From contig BRXU01000026.1 of the NCBI GenBank assembly GCA_030267565.1, forward strand, positions 1,116,001 through 1,180,000: a stretch of 64,000 nucleotides of DNA, written 5' to 3'. Made by a program: the position numbers and the translations under genes. Below the pieces are notes generated by a model. That model saw only the letters and a program-made list of their open reading frames with translations, did no database searches and was not told the DNA's origin. This stretch comes from Pleodorina starrii. Lineage: Eukaryota > Chlorophyta > Chlorophyceae > Chlamydomonadales > Volvocaceae. The stretch's first letter is position 1; every line of letters begins with the position of its first letter. Shown one piece after another: positions 1-11,166 of this stretch.

Positions 1-119
1 TGCTGTCTGGTCTGGGTGCGCTTTGCATTTGCCCTGGTCGTCTCCGCTACAGTGCACGGCAAGTTGGCCCGCTGGTTCTAGCCTTCCGAGGATTTGGAGT
101 ACACTGTAACAACCACAAG
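1..119 (+). repeat. Dispersed repeat family X, copy A (truncated by window edge)
   Basis: This segment aligns by eye with 16262-16433 and 36160-36330. Shared landmarks in the same order are TGCTGTCTG, a GTGCACGG(C/A)(C/A)AG block, TTGGCCCGCTGG or its variant, and, in copies A and B, a CACTGTAACAACCAC block near the 3' end. Copies B and C extend further upstream than this one, so copy A probably starts outside the window. No coding potential is seen; it is likely a non-autonomous element or an element terminus. Confidence 0.6.
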
Positions 120-136
120 AATGACCATGTTCCTGG

Positions 137-210
137 CGGGGTCCGTTCGCTAACGTCGCCTCCGTTCCACCGCTGCGGTATCATATTCAATACCGGCCGC
201 TAGTATCTCC
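137..210 (+). repeat. Short dispersed repeat family Y, copy 1
   Basis: A stretch of about 70 bases beginning GGGTCCGTTCGCT and continuing through CTCCGTTCC and CGCTGCGG into an AT-richer end is repeated with few changes at 50386-50460. Two copies 50 kb apart in unrelated surroundings suggest an interspersed repeat or an element end. It directly follows repeat family X copy A and may belong to the same insertion. Confidence 0.5.
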
Positions 211-991
211 TTCTCCTGCATGGGTGGCTTTCTACTGTCGTGCTTTTAGGCGTTTTTGTTCCCTTAGGCCCCCGGGTCGTATGGGTATTTTGTTCATGAG
301 AGGGGCACGCATGTATCCAATACCGTGCGGCCATACAGTGGGTGTGCGGCCTGGCCAGCGTGAGGTGACAATCCGCGAGGCATCGACAGGCATAGATGGC
401 ATCCGCCGAAATCGGGGGTGTGCGAGGATTGCGGTGCAGGGGTGGGTTGGGGGCTGGGGAACGGCACGACGTGCCACGCTTCGGTGCACCGAACCCGGAC
501 TGCAATGCAACCAAGCTATTGAAACAAATGTGTGATATTGATACGGTGCAACTCCTGGTGCGTAAAAACCGGGGCCGCCACAAGGTGCCATTTTTGGCAC
601 TTTCACAGACGAGCTTTCGGATGCAAAATTCAGGTATAATTATATGGCATATATTTTTGATATTTATTACAAGCAACAAAAAATATTCTGGCCTTGTCGT
701 AAAAAGGCGACCCGCGCAGGATAGGTCATCATCCTATCTATGTGGTCGTTCTATTCATCCGAGCAGTTTCCATCCTACACGTCTGTTAATACTGTGTGTT
801 TACGTATTGAAAGTTGATATGATAAGCCTCACAGTGAAGACCTGACGCAAGAACGGGCATTTGGGTACCCATACTTACATCGCGCGCTCAGCGATAGCGT
901 TGAAAATCTGAAAGGCTAGCAGTATTCCATACTCTTAGAAGCTGTCTACGGAGCTTGTAAGGGCCGTGGATAGCGAGCATCGCTTCATGAA

Positions 992-3886
992 ATGCGCTCT
1001 GCGGGAGACTTGGCAGCCGTGACAATTGAGAAACGTAAAATATTGGTGGGAAAGATGTGAGTTGGAAGGATTAAATCGCGTGCCCGCTTTGATGGCGTGC
1101 CCGCGTGCTAGCTCTGTCGCCCGAAAGCACGGGCTGCAAGCCGTTTGCCACAATTTTTTTTGCTTGACTTTGTTGCAGAGTTGAGGAGCTGCAGACCATT
1201 GCAGAAGTTGTAGGCAAGGATGCCTCAGCATTTCAGCTCTCGGTCGCAGAGCTGGAGGAAGAAATCTACAACTCTTCCTCAAGCATGGTGAGGCTGGCAT
1301 AGACACAAAAAAGATATACTTTGTTAAAGTCACATAACTTGGCGCGGCTTTACGCTGGCAGCCTTTTCTTGGGAAGCTTTGCGAGGTGACGACTCCCAGA
1401 CCCAGACCCAAACTCTAAGCCGTCCTTGGATCTGTCATTCGGAATGCGCTTTGGACGATTACTTCGCGACACGGCTAGCAGCGGCTGAAGCAAACAAGCT
1501 GCAAGGTTAGAGTCCACCGAGACAGCATCCGACCTTGTTCCGCTGAAGACAAGGGCATGAGTGTCAAAGTTTGTCGTCATTTTTTTGTTTTCCACAACCT
1601 AAGTTTATGCGCTTTCGGAAGGCAACTTGCTGGCGGGGACAAACTCTGCCTGCTAGGTCGGCGAGTTTCGGCGTTCGCAGTCGTGGGTAATCTTCGCATC
1701 TCCCGCAAATTCTATGTTCCAAAGTCACATCATCGAGCGGTCAAGAACCGGGACTCTCGCGCAGTCCCCGCCTCAAGTGGCTTGCTCAAGCAATTCCTCG
1801 CCACCCTCCGCCACCCACGCGAACCCTTGTGTCCAGCGGGAGCCTGCACTTGCCCCCCGCGCCCTCCCCCCACGTCTTAAGCACTTGCACGGTAATTTGC
1901 GATGTATAGAATCCTTTCCTATGCAGGAATGGAGGGGATTCAGACCTAGAGCTTGCGTATAGGATGTGGTAGCCCTATGCTGGGGGGCTGTGCCGCTTGT
2001 ACGGCGTGGTTTCTTTTGTCAGGGCTTGGCGAGCAAGCGTCTCAAATCCCGGTCAGTCATTAATTGAAAGATGGACTCGTCCCAGCGAGGCGGCGGCCGC
2101 GCGGTGGCTGGTTGCCGCAGGTTGGCGGGTTGCGAGGCCCCTGGGGGCCTCGCCCCTTGGTCGTTTCTTGGTTGAATTGTGGGGCCGCTTTCCCCTTGCT
2201 CCTTCTGGCACCCCCTGCCCGGTTGCGAGGCTTTCCGTGTCCCCGTACACTGTCGTGTTCGTCACGCGCCATACAAGCTCGCAGCAACCCCTTGGCCAGT
2301 CCAGAAGTATTCATTCCTCGTGCCGGCCGTCATCATTACTGCCCGTGCGTTGTTGGAAGGCGGGACAACGTCCAAGGAGATGCCCTGGCCGTCGTTTCCT
2401 CGCTCCTCCTCCGCCCGCTTTCCTAAACACCTTCGATGGCGAAAGCGCCCCCTGTGAATGTCACACGTCCCTGAGGTCATATACACGCTCGGCGCATCGT
2501 AAGCCGATACAATTTCGGTTGTGTTGTTGGGCGCTGGAGGTGGCAAAAAAGGCACACAGGGGCAGACGCCACGTCCCTAGGGGGCAAAGGGTCTGTCACT
2601 ATTGCGACACTGGACAGAGATAGAGGATAAGATACATGTGCTTCTGGACTGCCCAGCTTATGATGGCATCCGTGTAGAGGAAGGTTCCCCTGGAAACATC
2701 ATTGCCAGAACCCGCCGCATGTCGGCCACTCGCTCTCCCCTCTCCTCTCCTCTTCCTTCATCCTTCTCCGTACACCTGTCGTACACATGTCGTACAGGCG
2801 CAGTACTTCAGCCTCCTGGGGGTTCGTACCACACGCCTGCGGGAAGAGTTGATCCAGTCAGCGATGCGCGAGGGGACGGCGGCGGCCGCCGCAGCTGGCG
2901 ACCCCGCCGCCCTCACGGCCGAGGCGGAGGCGCAGGCGGAGGCGCAAGCAGGGCCCGAAACACGTACCGACACGGACGGCGCTGGGACGGCGGCAGCAGG
3001 CGAGGCAGAGGCGCGGGCAGGTGAGTAGGGCAAGACGGGCAGTGTCTTTTTCCGCATTGTCCACAAATGCCGTGCGCCGTGCAGCTGTCCATGCGCTTCA
3101 ACCGCCCTCAGCGGCCTCATATGCCGGCCCACCCGCCTTCCCGCCTGCCTGCGGTGTTGGGGCCGGCATACCGTAAAGCCCTGCTTGCCCGCGAAGCGGC
3201 ACTTATGCGTACTGAGCCACCTTTGGCCCGCCTTGCCCTTTTGCCCTGTCGCCTCCCCGCCTGGTCGTGCGGTGCCTTCAGGGGACCCCCCGGGCCCGAG
3301 ACGTTCCGCACAGCAACCGCGTGGCTGGGCCCCCAACCCCAGGGCGCAGCGGCAACACCTGCCGCCGCCGCCGCCGCAGCCGCTGATGCAGCCCCAGACG
3401 CAACCGCAGATGCTGCATAGACAGCTACAGCCTCTCCAGGCGCAGCATCAGCAATCCGACGCACAGGCCCAGAACCAGCCGTCGCTAGGGCACCCGCCGC
3501 GGCAACAGCAACAGCAGCAGCAGTCGCGGCGCCGTTCCGCAGCGGGTCCCGCCTCGGATGCTTTCGGTGCGGCTGGCGAGCTTGCGGGTGGCGCCACCCC
3601 GCGCTGGCTTGTGTTGGCGCCTGTGCCTGTGCCTGGGGCGGGTGCGGGGGCGGGGGCGGGGGCGGGGGCGGGGGCGGGGGCGGGGGCGGGGGCGGGGGCG
3701 GGGGCGGGGGCGGGGGCGGGGGCGGGGGCGGGGGCGGGGGCGGGGGCGGGGGCGGGGGCGGGGGCGGGGGCGGGGGCGGGGGCGGGGGCGGGGGCGGGGG
3801 TGGCCTCCAGGACTCAAATTGGAGGCGCGCAGGGCGAAGAGCCGCCGGGGGCAGCTGACGCACAACGGCAGCAGCCGATCTCACAG

Positions 3887-3924
<38 letters not shown>

Positions 3925-4660
3925 ACAACAACACCAAGGGCAGCAACAACAACAGCAGCAGAGGGAGGCGGGGGCGGAGGGGGCAGGGGAGGTGGGGGGC
4001 GATGAGAAGCTGAGCCCCTCCACGGAGGGGTCGTGTACGGCACCCGCCGGCACCCCCGGCACCACCGACGGCAGCGCCTTGCGTCAGCCGCCCGGCCGCG
4101 ACCTGCTGCCGTACATGTACGACGCGGGTTCCGCCGCTGCTGGGGTGCCGTGCGAAGAGGCGGCGCAGGGCGTGTACGGCCAACGTCTAGGCGGCGGCAT
4201 CGGCGGCGTGGGCGGCGGCGACGGCGGCGTCTTTCCGGCTGCTGATCCGCCGTTGCTGCTGGTGCAACAGCCGATGGCGGCGCCGACGCAGGTGAGGCGT
4301 CGAGCTTAGTGTGTCCTTTGTGCGACATGCGGCATCTGGCATTAGCGTGCCCTAGCTAGGGCTAGGCAGCCCTGGCGTGCCGTGCCTGCGAGCTCACGCT
4401 CGGGGTTGTTGGGCCCCGAGCCTGAGCCCGCAGGCACGGCGCGCCAGGGCTTTGCGGCCTCAGTCTGCCGAGAAGCTGATATACTGCGGTATACAGCTGC
4501 GATACTGACGGTGCGGAAGGTTGCGAACATTCGAACAGAGATGGCATTTCGGTTGTGTCAAACGTTTGAGGTCGCGACGCCCCTCCTCGGCACTGAAGGG
4601 CTAGGCATGACGGTTGGGTGCGACGCAGGGCCCCTACGGCGGAGAGTATGGTGGCCCGGT

Positions 4661-4693
<33 letters not shown>

Positions 4694-7600
4694 GGACCCG
4701 GCCGCCACGGCGGCGGCGCCGCCGGCTGTCGTAGTCGCAGGCAGCGCCGCCGGCATCGTCTTCTTGTACGACAACATCCACGACGCTCCGCCGGGCGGGG
4801 TCCACCAACACAGCGGGGAAATCAGCAGCAGCGGCAGCGACAGCGTGTCGTACAGGCCCACGCAGCCACGTCCTCCGTCATTGCATGAGCTGCCGCCGCC
4901 AGTGCAGCCATGGCCAGAATCCGCGATGCTTCTACCTCCACCCGGGGTCGCTGGCTGCCGTACTATCCGTACCGGCGGTGGCGCCAGCGGAGGAGGAGCA
5001 GGCGACGGCAGCGGCGGGGCCGGCGGAGCTGGCGGAAGCAGGGATGATGCCCCCGGCCGCACCTTCCAGTCCCCGCAAACAGCAAAGTCGTATGCGCAGG
5101 CACCGCCGTCGGCCGCCGGGGCGGCGCCCGCGAACTCGGGGCTCGCCGCCGCCGGCGGCGACGGCGGCGATGGCGGCGGCGGCGGCGGCGGCGGCCGGAT
5201 CGTCCGAACGGCGACCGTGCCGGATGTTTTAAGCGGGGGCGAAGGCGGGGCGCCGGCCCCGCTGACGCGTCAGCTGACGGCACCAGCATTCGGTATGTCG
5301 ATGGCACGTCTGACGCGTGCCAGCACCGCAATCGCCAGCCCTGCTGACGGACCGCCTCCGCCGGGTGCCGGTAGCGGCGGCGGCGGCGGCGGCGGTGACT
5401 TCCTCCGGACCTCAGCATTCGCGATGGCAGCGGCGACGGCTGCTGCGGCGGCTGACACGCAACATCAGCCGCCGCTGCCACTGCCACTGCCGCCGTTGCC
5501 GACGCCGCCGTTGCAGCAGCAGGGACTGCAACAGACCTTCTTTCCCTTGGGCGCCTTTATGGCGCCGCAGTCGCAGCCCCAGGCCCAGCTGCAGTTGCAG
5601 CCGCAGGCCCGTCTGTGGCTGCGACCCGCTTGGCTCTCGCCTGGCGGCGCCGCTGCCGGCGCCAACGCCAGTGGTGGCGGCGGCGGTGGCGGCGGTGGCG
5701 GCGGTGGTGGCGGCAGCGTCAACGGTCCCTCGGAGCACATCACTTCGACCTGGCCGGCTGCCGCAGGGCCCATCCTACGCACCGCTAGCTTTCCAAATTG
5801 CAACCAACAACAGCATCAACAGCAGCAGCAACAGCATCAACACCAACAGCAACCTTATCCTCATCATCATCAACAACAGCAGCAGCAGCTGCAGCAGCAG
5901 CGGCATCAACAGCAGCAGCGCCAGACCTCGGCCCTGGTGCAGGGCACGTCCATCAGCCCCAACAGACCCCGCCTCCACCACCCGCCCCGGATGACCTCCC
6001 CGCGTGGCCAGCTGATATGGCTGGTGGATCCAGAGTCTCGCGCGCCGTACACCGTACTACGTCACGCATCTGACTCCCAGATCCTCACGTCGCGGCGGCA
6101 GTACGGGCAGTACGGAGGACGGGGCTTGGACAGGCCACAGGGACCACCAGCGGAGGTGGATCTGCCGCCGTCACCACAAGTGTCCCTAGCGCTGCCCCGC
6201 CACTTTGCTGAGGGGGTTTACGGTGAAGGTGTCCCCGGCAGCGCACTGGGGATGACTGGCCTGGGCCTGGGGCTGGACCTTCGAGTGGGACTGGGGCTGG
6301 CCGCGGGCGCGGATGCGGTCGCTGCGGCACCGGGAACGGTCGGTGGTGGAAGCGGTGGTGGGGGCGGTGACGTAGGCTTTGGTGGCGGAGGTGGAGGCAC
6401 TGGCGTGTACCCGCTGGCATGGCCACCCGGGGTCGTGCAGGGGCAGGCGGTGGCGAACGTGTCCATGACCGCGGCGCCCTTGGGGATGACAGCGATGGGG
6501 CACCCGGGTGCATCGGCGGTGCCCGGCTGGCAGGAGCAACAGCAGCAACAACAGCACCAGCAGCAACAGCACCAGCAGCAACAGCAACAGCAACAGGAAC
6601 AGCAGCAACAGCAACCTCATCCTCACCATCAACAGCAGCAACAGCAGCAAGAGCAACAGCAGCAGCAGCAACAGCAACAGCAGCAACAGCAGCAGTCCTT
6701 GAGTCGAACAGATGGGGCAGCGGTAGCGGCGTCGGCGCCGCTGCCCCCTACAGGCGGGGATATCGCAATGGTGGACGTCGACGGCTGGCGGCCGGCAACG
6801 TCACCAGCGCTGCCGGGCCCCGGCGGGGGGTTCCCGGGTGCTGAGCGACGTCTGCGTCGGCCGTCAGCGTTGCTGGGCCTCGCCGCCGGGGCCGCCCCCG
6901 CCCCGGTGCAACCACCGCAGCAGCAGCTTCATCTGCCGCTGCAGCTGCAGCTGCAACGGCAGGCGCAGACGCAAGCACGGTTGTTTGTGCGGGAGCAGGC
7001 CGCGCAACAGCAGGCGCAGCAGGCAGCGGCAGAGCAGCAGCAACAGCAACGGCAACAACGGGCAGAACTGCAGGCGGCGCAGCAGGCGCAGCTGCTTCTG
7101 CAGCACCAGCAACAGCAGTCTGCCGCAGGACCAGCCGCGGCGGTGGGGGAGGGGGAGGGGGAGGGGAAGCAAGAGGCCCAGCCGCCAGAGCTGCTGCCGG
7201 CGCCACACGTGCAGCACACCGCCGCGGCCGCAGCCACGGCCGCAGTCCCCCCTGGTCCGATGAGAAGCTCGAACGCAGCCGTTGTGTCTGATGATGTGAG
7301 TTGGGCAGTGCGTGGGCCTGGATCTGGGTCTGCATCTGGATCTGGATCCAGGTCTGGATCTGGACCTGGATCTGTGTTGGTGGGGTTTGTGGCCACCGCG
7401 TCCTGTCTCTTTGCTTGCTTGATCCCCGTGTCCCCACGGCATTGCCTGCACGGCAACATCGTACATCAACGCCGTGCACGCCCTGCCCAGCTGCTCTTTC
7501 CGGCGCATCATCGGATTCCGGTACCCGGCCCCCACCTCCACCTGGTCCCTTTCCTGTCCTCCCTTTCCCTTCCCTCCCTTCCCGCAGTCGCCAGCGGCCC

Positions 7601-7994
7601 GCCCGTTTACCCCGGCGGCGGCGCTGCCGCAACAGCCCGTGCAGCCGCCGGCAGCGTTGCATTCGTCGCAGCAGCGACAGCAGCAATATCTGCCAGAATC
7701 GCAGCAATCTCCGTACACCCAAATGCCGTACACGCTGCAACCGGGGATGCACGCCTGGGTTCCGTTGCCGGCGGCGGCCGCCGCCGTCGCCGCCGATGGC
7801 GACGCCAGCTCTTTTCCCCAGATGATCCCCGCCCTGCCACTCCTGCCGCCAATGCGCCTGCTGATGGCGCCATCGGTGCACACATCGCCGCAACCGCAAC
7901 CTCAGCAACAACTGCTATGGCTGCAGCTTCAACCGCCGCCACTGCCGCCGCAGCAGCAGCAGGCGCAGCAGCCACACGATGTTCGCCTTTTCCT

Positions 7995-8027
<33 letters not shown>

Positions 8028-11000
8028 TGCGGAGCAGCAGCAGCAGCAGTATGCGCAGCAGCATCTGTTGCCTTTGCTCTTACCTCAGGAGACGGTGCAG
8101 TCGCCGCTGAGAGGACGGCAGGTGAGTGAGTGAGTGAGTGGGTAACTGGGGGTCGCAGCTGCCCGTCGGTCGGTCGGTCGGTGGGTCGGTGGGTCGGTGG
8201 GTCGGTGGGTCGGTCGGTCGGTCGGTCGGTGGGTCGGTGGGTCGGTGGGTCGGTGGGTCGGTGGGTCGGTGGGTCGGTGGGTCGGTGGGTCGGTGGGTCG
8301 GTGGGTCGGTGGGTCGGTGGGTCGGTGGGTCGGTGGGTCGGTGGGTCGATGGGTCGGTGGGTCGGTGGGTCGGTGGGTCGGTGGGTCGGTGGGTCGGTGG
8401 GTCGGTGGGTCGGTCGGTCGGTGGGTCGGTTGGTCGGTGGGTCGGTGGGTCGGTGGGTCGGTGGGTCGGTGGGTCGGTGGGTCGTGTGTCCGAGCTTCGA
8501 CGCCGACGTTCCTATGGGAACATGGCAGAGCGAGCCCTGCCAGTCGGCCCCATGCAGTACACGTGCACGGCAGTTTACTGGTGGTACGGCTGGTGGTTGG
8601 CGCTGCGTCGGCAGACCGTGCAGTACACGCGCGTCGCTGCCTGGAATACTGCCGTATGTCAGTGCGGCAGTACGGCAGTACGGCAGTGCCATAGGTCGCG
8701 TCGCCCATCTGTTTCGCTGTTCCGCTGTTCAGTACGCCAAACGGCGCCGCAAGCGCCGAGCCCTCATCATCGTCCTCTTTGGCATTAGTGCCGCCTGCAT
8801 GACTCTCTGACCGACTGCTCGTACTTCCGGACACGCTCGTACTGCACTGCGTCCGTACCACGCAGGCCAAGTCTCCTCGCGCGTCTCTCGAGGCGCGGTC
8901 TCCCGCCATGTCCCTTCTGCCACTCAGCATCGTCGGCGCGCCAGCCGGCCCTGGCGGCGGCGGCGGCGGCGGCGGCCCCAACGTGCCGCCGGCAGCGCGG
9001 CCGCCGTTCGCCGCAGCTGCGGTCAGCACCCACCACGGCGGTGCCGTACTCAACATTGACGAGCTGGTCGTACGGCAGGTGGGTAGGGCGTGTGGTGGAT
9101 TTCGCGCGCGGCGCTCTGCTCAATCTTCAATGCCAGGTTTCCCTAAATCCTCAGCTCGCAGGTCGCAGCTGGGGCCTGGGGGGCAAGTCGTCGGGGCCAG
9201 GGGCCGAGAGCCGAGAGCTGAAAGCCGCCGGCGGCCCAAACAATTGCCGTACATGATCCAATCCATCCTGCACGAATCCCATGCGAACGCTAGTTTACCT
9301 CGTGTGGCGTGTTATCCCGTGTCAACATGTAATGTAATTTATGTCAAGGTAAACAAGGCAACTGCCAGGCGTCAAGCAGCCCGGCGTCCCGGCTGCCGCC
9401 GGCGGCCCCGTTCCACCGCTGCGACGTCCTTACCCTTACAGCCTTCCTGCCCCGGCCGCCCTGACACCCTAACGCAGGTGCTCGAAACCACCGCGGCGGT
9501 GTCTCGGAGCCAGCGAATGAGCACCGGCAGCATCGCAGCCGCCGGACCCTACCAACCGCTGGCCGCCGCCGCAATGACCGCCTCGTCCCAGGCCCGGCCC
9601 GCCTTCAGCATGCCGCTCGGGCCCAACCCTGAAGCCCTGGCAGGCAGTCTCGGCAGCGTCGGCGGCGCAGGCGACAGCGGCGCCGGCTCGCGGCCACTGG
9701 AGGCCCGTAACAGTTGGACCTCGGGAGGCCAGCCGTCGGCCGGCATGCGCTCTGGCCTCGTGCTTCGGCCACCGCCGGCGTCCGTGGCCGCCGCGGCGAC
9801 CGCGGACGCCGGCGGCGCTGCCGCCCCGGACGGCCGGGACTTCGGTGGAGGCTGGGCTGGCGCCGCGGCACCGGCGGCGGGTGCCCTTCCGGGCCCCTTG
9901 GCTGCAGCCGTACTGCAGGCGCCTCCACAGTACCCGCAGCTGCTGGTGCAACCGCAACCGCAACCGCAACCACAACCGCAACCGCAACCGCAACCGCAAC
10001 CGCAACCGCAGGCTCTGGTGCTGACGCAGACACAGCAGCTGCAGTCCTGGCAGCTGCTCCCACTGCAACAGCAGCGGCAGCAGCCTCCGCAGCCAGTGCT
10101 GCTTCTGCCGGTTCAGCGGCCACCATATCAACAACAGCAACCGGAGCATCAGCCGGAGCAGCTGCAGCAACAGGTTCCCAGCGAGCTGCCGCCGCCATGG
10201 CCTTCGCTGCCGCCGCCGCTTCTCCGCCTCGGGTCCGTCGACACGGGGGGCAGCGGCTTCGCGGCGTCCCCATACGACAGCAGTACGGCAGCGTCGCCGT
10301 ACACTTCGACTTCGTACCATCTAGCGGGCGGAAGCGGCGTCAGCGGCGGGAGCCTGGGTTTTCACGGCCTCTCTCTCCAACGTCAACAATTACCGCTGCA
10401 GCAGCAGCAGCAAGCTCCGTCGCTGCTGACGCCTGCCAGCGCAAGCGTTCTCAGCGCCGGCGGTGGCGGTGGCGGCGACGGCGGCAGCGGCAGCTCTGCT
10501 GCCGCCTATGCCGCCGCCATCAGTCCCGTTGGTTTGTTGTCCGCTGAAGCGTCGTTGAGAGTGGGCAGCGGCGAGATGCACCTGGTGTCGCCGCGCGCCG
10601 GCGGAGCGCCGCTCGGGGGCGCCGGGGGCGACTGCATGCTGTCTCCCGTCGAGGCGGCAGCCGCCCCCGGCGGCGGCGTGCCGATGCCGGCGCCGATGCC
10701 GATTCCCTGGACCACAGAGGGTTTCGGAGCTACGATGGGGACGGCCTGGGGCGGCGGTGGCGGTGGCGGCGGCGTCGGCGGCGGGGGCCTTTCCGCGGCG
10801 CCGTGGGGTGGCTGGCAGGGCCCCCTGATGGAGCCCTGGCCTCAGCAGCAGCCGCAGGCCCAAACTCAGCTCCAGATTCGGCCCCAGCAGCTCTTGGCCT
10901 TGCCACAGCTGCTGCCGCTGCCGCCGCTGCCGCAGCTACCGCCGCTGCCGCCGCCGTTTGAGGGCGGCGGCGGCGGTGGCAGCCAGCAGCAGTGGCTGTC

Positions 11001-11166
11001 ACCCCTGCCGTACGGCGTCACGGCAATGGACACGAGCGTCGGAGGCGTCGACGGCGGCGCCGGTGGGGTGGAAGAGGTGACTGGAGAGGCGGGAGCGGCG
11101 GACTGTGCGCCTCCACAGCCGCGCGCCGGTGAGGCTAGCAACTTGCAGGTCGACATGGATGTGTAA
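992..11166 (+). CDS. MED15: KIX-domain, Gln/Gly/Ala-rich coactivator; probable Mediator subunit MED15
   Basis: Exon model: 992-1056, 1179-1287, 2798-3020, 3282-4291, 4629-7295, 7588-8121, 8866-9078, 9478-11166. It totals 6510 nt (2169 aa); every junction is GT-AG and phase-consistent. Residues ~12-82 match the KIX fold of MED15/CBP: helix 1 (RKILVGKIVEEL), helix 2 (ELEEEIYNSSSS, compare FEEKIY in plant MED15) and helix 3 (YFSLLGVRTTRLREEL). KIX domains bind transcriptional activators, and MED15 sits in the Mediator tail in the nucleus. The rest is low complexity: poly-Q runs near 3886-3960, 5810-5930, 6532-6695 and 7995-8055, a Gly-Ala dipeptide repeat, and poly-G/A/P. Scattered R-x-x-S/T motifs (LRTASF, LRTSAF, LTRQLT) could be phosphosites. 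The ATG at 992 gives a KIX domain near the N-terminus, as in MED15, but a further upstream exon is possible. MED15 identity rests on KIX plus Q-richness; another KIX coactivator is the alternative. Confidence 0.68.
2580..2690 (+). mobile_element. Remnant of a non-LTR retrotransposon C-terminal zinc knuckle in intron 2 of the KIX gene
   Basis: Inside the 1288-2797 intron, two overlapping frames give CHYCDTGQR and then EDKIHVLLDCPAYDGIR. Together they make a C-x2-C...H-x4-C pattern followed by CPAYDGIR, typical of the C-terminal knuckle of LINE-type polyproteins. A frameshift separates the halves, so it is a dead fragment. No reverse transcriptase region was seen nearby. Confidence 0.5.
3645..3800 (+). 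repeat. (GGGGCG)n hexanucleotide array, about 26 copies, coding poly-Gly-Ala
   Basis: An almost pure GGGGCG hexamer lies within exon 4 of the KIX gene. In the gene frame it reads GGG GCG, giving an alternating Gly-Ala tract of about 50 residues; the opposite strand reads Pro-Arg or poly-Pro in other frames. Being a multiple of 3, copy-number change would not shift the frame. The G-runs should readily form G-quadruplexes. Confidence 0.9.
4370..4449. repeat. Imperfect 80-nt inverted repeat in intron 4 of the KIX gene
   Basis: Two arms, CCCTGGCG/GCCGTGCCTGCG/GCTCGGGG and their complements, flank a short loop around 4406-4414. They form a long imperfect hairpin inside the 4292-4628 intron. It could be a miniature inverted-repeat element or a folded intronic structure; no target duplication was identified. 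Confidence 0.6.
7296..7587 (+). repeat. Intron 5 of the KIX gene with a degenerate GGATCT-type 6-bp repeat
   Basis: The intron has a phase-0 GT-AG structure (donor GTGAGT, acceptor after TTCCCGCAG). Around 7317-7377 it carries a run of GGATCT/GGTCT units. The neighbouring exons sit in different frames, which is what identifies this stretch as an intron rather than coding. Confidence 0.75.
8165..8487 (+). repeat. (GGTCGGTG)n minisatellite in intron 6 of the KIX gene
   Basis: About 40 tandem copies of an 8-bp unit (GGTCGGTG, with GGTCGGTC variants at both ends) fill the first half of the 8122-8865 intron. All frames stay open through it, which creates spurious Thr-Asp-Pro-rich and Gly-Arg-rich ORFs; none is credible as protein. 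The array is G-rich on the coding strand of the transcript. Confidence 0.95.

Noticed and set aside
3117..4328. 403-codon minus-strand frame rich in poly-Pro
   Set aside because: Antisense shadow of poly-Gly-Ala/Gln coding sequence in the KIX gene; composition is entirely explained by the hexamer array.
7607..9056. Minus-strand THRPTDPP-repeat frames opposite the KIX gene
   Set aside because: Created by the (GGTCGGTG)n intronic minisatellite; no unique sequence supports a protein.
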